Positions 56,978 through 64,000 of a stretch of 64,000 nt of DNA are shown piece after piece; positions within the stretch are counted from its first letter, which is position 1, and every line of letters starts with the position of its first letter. Both the position numbers and the translations under genes were made by a program. The DNA comes from Cinclus cinclus (taxonomy: Eukaryota > Chordata > Aves > Passeriformes > Cinclidae). The notes under the pieces are model-generated. The model searched no databases and was not told where the DNA came from. It worked only from the letters and a program-made list of their open reading frames with translations. Where the stretch lies: NCBI RefSeq assembly GCF_963662255.1, contig NC_085071.1, positions 1,452,701 to 1,516,700 of the forward strand, read 5' to 3'.

Positions 56978-58030
56978 TCCAACCCCCAGCAGCTGGAAGA
57001 TGTTTTAAGGCAGCAGTGGTGCTTCCATGCTTGAGCTCTCGAGGTTTTCCCCGGCATCTTTTGGGATTGGATTGGAACTCTTAGAGATTTCCAGCCCTGC
57101 ACCATCCCGGGCCGAGGAGTTCCAGCGGAAAAGCACCAGGAACAGTCTCCTGTTGTTTGTTTGAACTTTGTTCTTCTGCTGGGAACGGCCTGGGAACAAC
57201 AGGCCCTTGTTCAGCACCCAGCCCCGACCCCAGCTCCTTTCACTGTTCACTCTGCAGAGAAAAGGGTCACAAAATCCCCAGCCAATATCCCAACATCCCC
57301 TTCCCGGAGCAAAACTCACCCAGGACAAGGAATTATTGACAAGGAAAGAGAGAGGAGGTAAAATCCCAACATCCCAGCCCTGCAGCTCTCCCAGAGCCAC
57401 CACAGCTGCCAAGGTTTCCATTTTCCCTGAGGTTCCAGCGCTGTCTCCAGCTGGTTTTGTCCCCAGAAGGGTGGAAGAGCAGGAAAAGGTCAAGTGCTGG
57501 GTGGTGGTGCCCAAGCCCAGCTGCAGCACCGATCCCTGGCTGCTCCTCCTGCTCCAGGCTGCTCATCTGGGCAGCTCAAAGGTTCTTAAAGCTTTAACAA
57601 AGCTCATGTATTCCTCTACCAAGATCCTGCCCCAAAATTCCCTACCCAGCAGCATAAAAGGTTTGATTAAACATCGATGGCCCTGAATAAACAGATCTGG
57701 GGGGAATTTGGAGCTCACTGAGGCAAGAGGATTTGTCCAAAAAGGATTTTTCCAGCCTCACTAGCCACTTGGAAAAAAATTCTGTGTCCTGCCAGGAAAG
57801 GCTCCCAGTGAGCAGAGAACTGGAGATTTATGGGATCACTGCACCAGGTGCTGCTCCCCACAGTGATGAACCAGACTGGAAAACCATGCTGGATTTTTGC
57901 TGTGGCCCAGTACAAATTTGGGCTGAAAATGTGGATACAAAATTGTTTCCATGGGTGTCCCTCCACATGAGTCCAGCCTGCAGGGAAAACCAACCCGGCA
58001 GCACAGCCAGGGTCACTGCAGGATGCTGGG
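56978..58030. other. Intergenic, no gene recognised
   Basis: Mixed composition. Open frames of 170-230 codons at 57005-58484 overlap on both strands and run into the 28-bp repeat. No domains are seen. Confidence 0.5.
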
Positions 58031-58033
58031 AGC

Positions 58034-58215
58034 ACATCCCCTTCCCAGCATCTCCTCCCTCTCATCCCCTTCCCAGCATCTCCTCCCTCTCATCCCCTTC
58101 CCAACATCTCCTCCCTCTCATCCCCTCCCCATTCCACACATCCCATGCCACCACACTTCCCCTTCCCCACATCCCATTTCCCACATCCCCTACATTCCCC
58201 CTCATCTCCTCCCAC
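58034..58215. repeat. 28-bp pyrimidine-rich minisatellite
   Basis: CTCATCCCCTTCCCAGCATC then TCCTCCCT, about 3-4 good copies followed by decayed CCCACATCCC units. The top strand is almost purely pyrimidine. Confidence 0.92.
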
Positions 58216-59434
58216 ACTTCCAGGACCTGTCTGTGCCTCTTTCCCATCAGGAACGAGAGGCCAATGTGGTTTTTTCGGCAGGAACCAGAGGATGGCTGGA
58301 AACAGCCCCTAAAATTCATAATCAACAGGCACCTGGAAGAGAATTTAGCCTGGCAGGAGAGCTGCTGGATTTATTCATCCCAAAGTTGCCTCCAGACATG
58401 GAATGCTTCATTTTGATGCCTCTTCCTGAGCAGAGATTCCCAAATTCCTCACTGTGCCCTCTGCCCCCACTCCATGCCATGTAGAATCCATGGATCTGAG
58501 CACCCAAAGTTCCTCTCAGGGTGACCTGAAGCTCTCCTGGTGTTTTTAGGACTGGAGAAACCCTTGGAGATCCCAGAGATCTTAACGAGGCCCCGTTAAA
58601 CAGGAACAAACTTCCCTGTGCTGCTTTTCCGGGCTGGCTGTGGCTGCTCCTGCATGAGCCAAAGTCTGGGAAAGGCTGGCAGGGAATTGCTTTTTTCCCT
58701 GAGGGAATGGCAACAGCGGGAATTCGCCTTTGGCCAGGATTGCAGTTTGTTTATGGGGTGAAAGCAGAGCTGTTCCTGCAAGGACGCCTCAACTGTCCCG
58801 TGCAAAGCCAAGGGCAGCTGGTGCTGAGCTGGGATTTTATCTGAGCCCAGCAGGGTGTGATGTCCTGTGATTAAACCGAGAATTCCAAGTGCTTTCAGCA
58901 ACTTCATTCCCAAAACAACCTCAAAACCAGTTTTTGTATAGATATTTCCATATGCAAGGGGTTTTTCCTTACATTTCAAGATCTCTCTTGAATCAGGGCT
59001 GCAAAGGTGTCCAAGAGCCCCAGCGAAATGCAGCTCCAAGGAATGGAATATTTCAGCTTCAAGCCAGCCAGGTTTACCACTGGAGCTGGTCAAGGAAAGA
59101 GCTGGGGGCTCCCTAAACCAAATCCTAAAGATGCTGGGCTCTCTAAAGTCAGGCTCAGCACCCCCAGACACACGAGGGCTGCTCATCCCAACACCTCCAG
59201 TGAGTCCCAGTTTCCTTGGAGGTTCATCCCCACTTCCCACCCCAAAACCTCCCACAAAAGCTCTCCAGTCCTGTGTGGCTGCCAGTATTCCCTAAATCCC
59301 GGGTGGTTCCTGCCTCACAACCCCACAGCCTCCCCCTCGCCTTTCCCTGGGATTTCAGAGCCGCTATTGAGGTGCTGCTCTCGAGGCTCCATTACTGCTA
59401 CAAGACGTGTGACACAGGACGTGTGACAGACACA

Positions 59435-59600
59435 AAACGTGTGACAGCGCCGCTCGTGCTGCTCTCTGAAGTGCTGTGAATAATTAAACTTCAGCCAGAC
59501 CTGTCAAAACAAACCCGCAGAGCCCCGCGGTGCCTTTGATTTTTGTTTGTGGGTGTTCCTCCTCCTCCTTTTTTTTGGGGCCTGTTAATCCCAGACTCTT
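59435..59600. promoter_or_regulatory. Candidate conserved non-coding element
   Basis: GTGTGACAGA-type CRE/AP-1-like repeats, then AATAATTAAACTTCAGCC, ACCTGTCAAAACAAACC (E-box plus AT core), AGCCCCGCGGTGCC and TTTGATTTTTGTTTGTGGG. No repeat family is recognised. Confidence 0.25.
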
Positions 59601-59629
59601 GCAGGGCTCAGGGATTCAGAGGAGTGCTA

Positions 59630-59945
59630 AAAGGAAGATCCCAAACCTCCACAGAAATAGGATTTAAAGGATGATCACCCTTTGGAGACAGCTTGAGCAG
59701 AGGGCAGGGAGCTGGATGGACAGGAGGGAAGGGTGAAGGGCAGGGATGAGCCCCTGACCAACCTCACACCTCTCATTCCTGCTCTTCTCCAGAGCTTTTC
59801 CTCACTGTCGCTGTTCAAAATAATCCCAGGAAGATCTCAAACCACCAAAAAATAGGATTTAAAGGATGAGCATCCCTTTGGATCCTCGGCTCGAGCCGAG
59901 GGCAGGGAGTTGGATGGGAAGGAGTGAAGGGTGAGGGACAGGGAT
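59630..59945. repeat. Tandem duplication, period 195 bp
   Basis: AATAGGATTTAAAGGATGA at 59656 and 59851, each preceded by GGAAGATCYCAAAC and followed by CCCTTTGGA and GAGGGCAGGGAGYTGGATGG. Confidence 0.9.
59884..59901. other. Perfect 18-bp palindrome
   Basis: CCTCGGCTCGAGCCGAGG equals its own reverse complement and contains an XhoI site. It lies in the second copy of the 195-bp duplication. The matching place in copy 1 reads GACAGCTTGAGCAGAGG and is not palindromic. Confidence 0.95.
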
Positions 59946-60024
59946 CCAGCTCAGGAGGAGAGACACAAAGAGGAGACAGACCAGGGCTGGATTGGGGTGT
60001 TCAATAATTAGGATGAAGATATCG

Positions 60025-60070
60025 GGGGGTAAATTCCCCCTCTGAGGATTAGGATGAAGATATTTGGGAT
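60025..60070. repeat. GGATGAAGATAT repeat, two copies
   Basis: ATTAGGATGAAGATATCGGG and ATTAGGATGAAGATATTTGGG lie 45 bp apart. The same unit returns at 60475-60560. Confidence 0.8.
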
Positions 60071-60264
60071 TCATCATTTTTGAGCAGGCTGGAGCCCTTC
60101 AGAGGCTGAAATTCCAGCAGCTCCTCGCTGTGGCTCCTGGCAGATTTTGGGGTGAAACAGGTGGTTCCAAACATGTAAAAAATTCAGCTGCCAACAGGTG
60201 AATTTTCCCAGGCTTGGGAATGCAAGGAGCGATGTTCCTGCTCCACGTGGGAGATGAAGCGAGC

Positions 60265-60470
60265 TGGGAACGTCAAGCAGGTTGTTAGGCATTAATTAGC
60301 ATTAATTACCCCCCTCCCCCGCACGGGCACCTCCAGCAGCAATCAGCCCAAGGGCCACCCCTGCTTCTCTCTGCCTCTAATTCCATAATTGGAGGGGAGG
60401 GAAGGGAAAATCGGAGCTGAAGTAGAAATGGCTGCGCTGATCTGCCGAGCGCTAATGGTTGGTTTGTTCG
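60265..60470. promoter_or_regulatory. Candidate conserved non-coding element
   Basis: GTTAGGCATTAATTAGCATTAATTACC (paired homeobox-type TAATTA cores) is followed by CTGCGCTGATCTGCCGAGCG and CTAATGGTTGGTTTG. It is satellite-free but sits between two pieces of the GGATGAAGAT repeat. Confidence 0.28.
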
Positions 60471-60474
60471 GAAT

Positions 60475-60565
60475 AAATTCCCCCCCTGTGAGGATTAGGA
60501 TGAAGATGTTTGGGATAAATTTTCCCCTGTAAGAATCAGGATGAAGATGTTTAGGAAAAATCCTT
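60475..60565. repeat. GGATGAAGATGTT repeat, two copies of about 46 bp
   Basis: GAATAAATTCCCCCCCTGTG, AGGATTAGGATGAAGATGTT and then AGAATCAGGATGAAGATGTT. It continues the family seen at 60025-60070, 440 bp earlier. Confidence 0.8.
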
Positions 60566-60584
60566 CCCCGGGAGGGTGGGGCTG

Positions 60585-60736
60585 GAACTTCCAGAGCAGC
60601 TGCAGCTGCCCCTGGATCCCTGGCAGTGCCCAAGGCCAGGTTGGACATTGGGGCTGGGACAGTGGGAGGTGTCCCTGCCATGGCAGGGGTGGGACTGGGT
60701 GGGATTTAGGATCTCTCCCAACCCAAACCATTCCCT
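60585..60736 (+). mobile_element. CR1 LINE 3' fragment, sense
   Basis: GCAGCTGCAGCTGCCCCTGG, CAGTGCCCAAGGCCAGGTTG, CCTGCCATGGCAGGGGTGGG and CAACCCAAACCATTCC. An internal deletion removes part of the GGAGCAGCCTGG block seen in the 55528 copy. Confidence 0.88.
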
Positions 60737-61074
60737 GGGGGCACAAGCCCAGGATGTGAGTGAAAAGGGCAGGACAAAGAGAGAGAAGGAAAAACAGGAA
60801 AATCCCTTTGTGGGGAGGTTTGAATTCCCAGCCCCTTTGAGGCTCTGTCTCTCTCCACTGGGTTTCCAGCCTGGTCCCTCCCCTCTCCTCCAGTGCCCCC
60901 CAGCTGATCCTGGGTGGGACAAACAAGGAAAATGGGGAGTCAGGGAAGGGCAGCAGCCAGGATTTTCCCTGCAGCTTGTTCCAGTTTGGACACACATCCT
61001 GAATATATTGGACTATTTATGATCCGTCCTTTCTCCCTTCTGCCTCATTTTCTCCCCTGTAATGCCCCTGCTGC

Positions 61075-61285
61075 CATCCCAGCAGCCTAAAAGAGAATTG
61101 GGAATTCAGGATTTCCCTGCTGCTATCCCAGCAGCCTAAAGGGGAATTGGGAATTCAGGATTTTCCCCGAGCCATCCCAGCAGCCTAAATGGGAACTGGG
61201 AATTCAGGATTTTCCCTGAGCCATCCCAGCAGCCTAAAGGGGAATTGGGAATTCAGGATTTTCCCTGAGACAACCCAGCAGGGCT
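61075..61285. repeat. 49-bp minisatellite, about 4.3 copies
   Basis: AGCCTAAA markers at 61084, 61133, 61182 and 61231, exactly 49 bp apart. The unit is GGGAATTGGGAATTCAGGAT then TTTCCCTGAGCCATCCCAGC. Confidence 0.95.
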
Positions 61286-62084
61286 GGGAATGCTGACGGA
61301 GCAGTTAAAGGAGGAAGGGAAGGGAGGATTTGGAGGTGAGGATTGGGGCTGGGCTTTCCTTCCAGACAGGACAGAGCAGAACCCTTGGAGCATTTTTCCA
61401 TCCTGGGCTGGAGAGGGATGGAAAATTCATCCTTGCCTCTTGTCCCTGCCACATTCCCTGGCAGCACCACCAGGGCTGCTCCAGATGTGCCTGGGAACAC
61501 GGGAGAGCAGAATGGGGCTGGAGAGGGCAAACATTCCCAGGATTTGCCCCAAACCACAAGCCCTTGGACCCTGCCAGCCCCTGGCCTGGGGCATTCCCAG
61601 AGCAGGGATCTGTCCTGAACCTCCCCTGGAGAGCAGCAGGAGTTGGGGTCCCACATCACCTTCTCCTGAGAATCCCAACATTTCCCTTCCCTCCCTGCTG
61701 AGGGAATCCCTTCCCTGCAGCTTCCAGAGCCAAATGTGGCTGGGTGCTGCACCCAAAACCCATCCAGGATGAGCTGAGAGCAATTCCCATCCTTGGGATA
61801 ACTGGAAAAGCGATCTTTTCTTTTCTCCAGTAATCCCTTGTGACCCCATGGATCCTCTCAGATCCTCCTTGGGTTCATGATGCTCCCCTCACTTTGGATG
61901 GGGAAACTGAGGTACAAAGAATCAGGGTTGTTAAGGCTGGAAAATCCCTCAAAAATTGCCATATCCACACTTTTTAAAAATTATTATTATCTTAAAATCC
62001 TTAACACAGGGAATCAGCCACAGCCTGTCCAACCTGTCCTTCCTGGAAGCAATTCCGAGGCCATAAAACACACAATCCATTTAA
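61286..62084. other. Intergenic, no gene recognised
   Basis: Mixed composition with overlapping frames on both strands at 61234-61849 and no recognisable domain. Confidence 0.5.
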
Positions 62085-62210
62085 TAAAATTAATACATAA
62101 ATCCAATCAATAAAGAATAATAAATAAAATCAATAAATAAAATTAAATAATAAAATAATAATATTAAATTAAATAATCAATTAAATACAATTTTAAAATT
62201 ATTGAAATCA
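62085..62210. repeat. AATAAAT-type AT-rich tract
   Basis: Near-continuous AATAAAATAATA and TAAATTAAATAA words. Confidence 0.88.
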
Positions 62211-62214
62211 ACTG

Positions 62215-62740
62215 AGCACCCCCTCCCCAAATTTATAACCACGGCAGAGCTTCCCCAGATGTTTTCTGAGCGCGGTGACCTTTTCCATGGAGACGGAGAT
62301 GTTTATTCAGCCCAGTCGCGACGTGCCCGAGCCCAGGGGTCCTGGCAGGCGGTTTCCAATTTTCCCGGATTTATGGAGAGCCTGGGGAGAGCTCGGTCTC
62401 CCAGCCCAGCCTCCCGTCCCTTGCCGAGGGAATTCCCTCCCCCAGCGCGGATGGGAGCCCGGGGTCTGGAGCAGCAGAGCTCGCTCAGCTGAAAGGTCAA
62501 GGGATGGAAATGGAAACTCGGCCTGGCAAAAGGAGAATTCCCGGGATGAGCTGTGCTTTACTCCGAGAAAATTCCCGCAGACAGCCCCAGCCAGGGGTTC
62601 ACAGCCCGGTCCTTCCGTGTCCTCCCGGTTGTCAGCTCCCCTTGGATCTGGTGGCTCGGGAAGGGCTGGGAGCTCCCGGCTCTCCATGGATCCAGTCCCA
62701 CATTCCCACCCTGCCGGGAGCTGCGACACCGCGGGGACTG
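62215..62740. other. CpG-rich unique segment
   Basis: GAGCGCGGTGACC, CAGTCGCGACGTGCCCGAGC and CACCGCGGGGAC give a locally high CpG density with no repeat structure. It may be a small CpG island or an unannotated promoter. Overlapping frames (220 and 343 residues) run from here straight into the GA-rich tract and are not convincing. Confidence 0.35.
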
Positions 62741-62915
62741 GGAAGGAGGGAGGAAGAAGAGGAGGGAAGGAGAAAGGGAGGGAGGGAAGGAAGGAGAGAA
62801 AGGGAGGAAGAGAAGGAGAAAGGGAAGGAAAGGAGGGAAGGAGGGCGAGAAGGAGAAAGGAAGAGAAGGAGGGAGAAAGGAAGGGAGGAAGGGAGAAAAC
62901 GAGGGACAGATGGAG
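62738..62915. repeat. GGAA/GGGA polypurine tract
   Basis: About 175 nt almost entirely of GGAGGGAAGGA, GAGAAAGGG and similar words with single C interruptions. It yields Arg/Glu/Gly/Lys-rich frames that should be ignored. Confidence 0.93.
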
Positions 62916-63636
62916 GGAGAGGGCAGCGCTCCCCTGAGATCCCGCAGGAGACAGTGCCAGAGGTGCTCCAGGAGGAGGGAATCACCTCCAGCCAAACTGG
63001 AGCTGTCCCAGAGGGGGACAGTGCCCGGACTGGGGTCCCAGGTCTGGGCTGGGATGCTCAGATGTGACCCTGCCCCATGTCAGATGTCTTCTGGCTCTCC
63101 TTGGATCCAGCCTAGCTCTGCACCAGGATTTGCTCCACCCTGGGCTCCCCAGAGTTGCCCCAGGTACAGCCCCTCTTTACTGCTTCACAAAATTTCCAAA
63201 ATTCAGGCTCTCGGAGCCACCAGGGCTCAGCGGCTTCCCCAAGGTCAGACCTGCCCAGGGGTGACAAAAGCACAAAGCTGGGTTCAGTTGAGCTGCAGGT
63301 CGAGCTCTGGGTCACAGAGGAGGAAAACGAAGAATTCAGTCTCTCGTGTGGGACAAGGAGGTCCCTGTGAGGCTCTTTTGATCCCATTCCCCTCAAATCC
63401 TTCAGAAGCATTGGGAACTTTGACATGGAATGACAACTCCTGTGCCGGCAGGGCTGATTCCACCCAAGCCATGGTGGATTCATTCCAGGGATGGGATGGG
63501 ATGGGATTCCAGGGAAGGATTCATCCCAGGATGTACAGCGGGCAATCTGCATCCTACATCCCACGAAAGCAGAAAATTCCTTGACAGGCTGCCCTTACAG
63601 GATCAACAGGCTCAGCTTCTGCAGATGGAATTTTTG
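62916..63636. other. Intergenic, no gene recognised
   Basis: Mixed composition. A short GGGATGGGATGGGATGGGAT slip lies at 63490-63510. No exon is recognised. Confidence 0.5.
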
Positions 63637-63639
63637 GGG

Positions 63640-64000
63640 TGCTCTGTGCAGGGAAGGAGTTGTATTCAATGATCCTGTGGGTCCCTTCCCTCTCAGGATA
63701 TTCCACAATTTTATGATTGGATTTTTAAGCCATTTCCCACCTCCCATCCACAGCCCCAATGGCTCTGCTGACCCACGTTTTGGTGTGTTCTGTGCAAGGA
63801 AGGAGTTGGAATCAATAATCCCTGCAGATCCTGTCCATCTCAGAATATCCCATGACTTTACAACTGGACTTTTAAGCCATTCCCCAGCTCCCATCTCCTC
63901 TGCCACGCTCCCATCCATGATCCCAATGGATCCAATTGAAAACCCAGGAGTTGGAATCGATGATCCCTGAGGATCCATCCCACCCTGGGACATTCCATGA
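63640..64000 (+). mobile_element. Tandem series of CR1 3' ends, period about 147 bp
   Basis: Three successive sense CR1 termini: GGAGTTGTATTCAATGATCC with GGTCCCTTCCCTCTCAGGAT; GGAGTTGGAATCAATAATCC with CATCTCAGAATATCCC; GGAGTTGGAATCGATGATCC with CACCCTGGGACATTCC. The first two also share the following TTTTTAAGCCATTTCCCAC and CTCCCATC, at 63727 and 63874, so the CR1 tail and about 90 bp of flank were duplicated together. The series runs off the window. Confidence 0.8.

Noticed and set aside
55000..64000. Search for SDC3 3' exons expected on this side by synteny
   Set aside because: No minus-strand segment resembles the conserved syndecan transmembrane and cytoplasmic end (KKKDEGSY, EEFYA), so SDC3 must lie further right or elsewhere.

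Overview
This is vertebrate genomic DNA, almost certainly from a bird and most likely a songbird. The signs are many 5'-truncated CR1 LINE tails ending in the avian CR1 3' motif (GGTCCCTTCCAACCC followed by ATTCTGTG-like octamers), LTRs with an avian look, and two exons of one recognisable gene separated by long introns. No prokaryotic or viral gene organisation is present, and most long open frames lie inside tandem repeats.

The only protein-coding gene I can support is LAPTM5, a lysosomal multi-membrane-spanning protein of blood cells. It lies on the minus strand at the left edge. Coding exon 1 is at 8110-8024 and coding exon 2 at 2311-2218, both with good splice sites and matching phases. 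Exon 3 onward must lie left of position 1. Sequence from about 8.2 kb to the right end is upstream intergenic DNA. In human the next gene on this side is SDC3, across a gap of roughly 100 kb; I see no SDC3 exon here, which agrees with a gene-poor interval. In chicken this block is, as I recall, on microchromosome 23, which would suit the high GC and dense minisatellites.

Layout: 1-2217 is LAPTM5 intron 2 with a GATG satellite and a 14-bp minisatellite. 2312-8023 is intron 1 with CR1 pieces. 8111-8270 is the putative promoter. A minus-strand solo LTR with TATA box and poly(A) signal (about 8575-9032) follows directly upstream. 9-26 kb is intergenic DNA with small tandem duplications and CR1 tails. 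26.4-33.9 kb is a unit bounded by two 529-bp near-identical inverted arms; it encloses a 1.1-kb array of a 17-bp G-quadruplex-type unit and a 212-nt pure purine run. 34.2-35 kb is low-repeat DNA rich in GATA, ETS and RUNX-like sites. 36-41.4 kb and 44.7-50.1 kb hold further minisatellites with units of 33/99, 38, about 135, 67, 39 and 24 bp; two of these show five-unit higher-order duplication. 49.2-49.95 kb is a CpG-rich to AT-rich candidate regulatory element lying between two blocks of the same 24-bp satellite. 53.5-54.4 kb is a second probable minus-strand LTR. 55-64 kb has CR1 tails, small satellites and a GA-rich tract.

The work was done by reading only. Homology calls come from memory of protein and repeat families, and all percent-identity statements are approximate. 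I found no new enzymatic or defence system. The notable items are structural: the inverted duplication, the G4/i-motif array, the hairpin-bearing and higher-order minisatellites, and an LTR placed to act as a LAPTM5 promoter.
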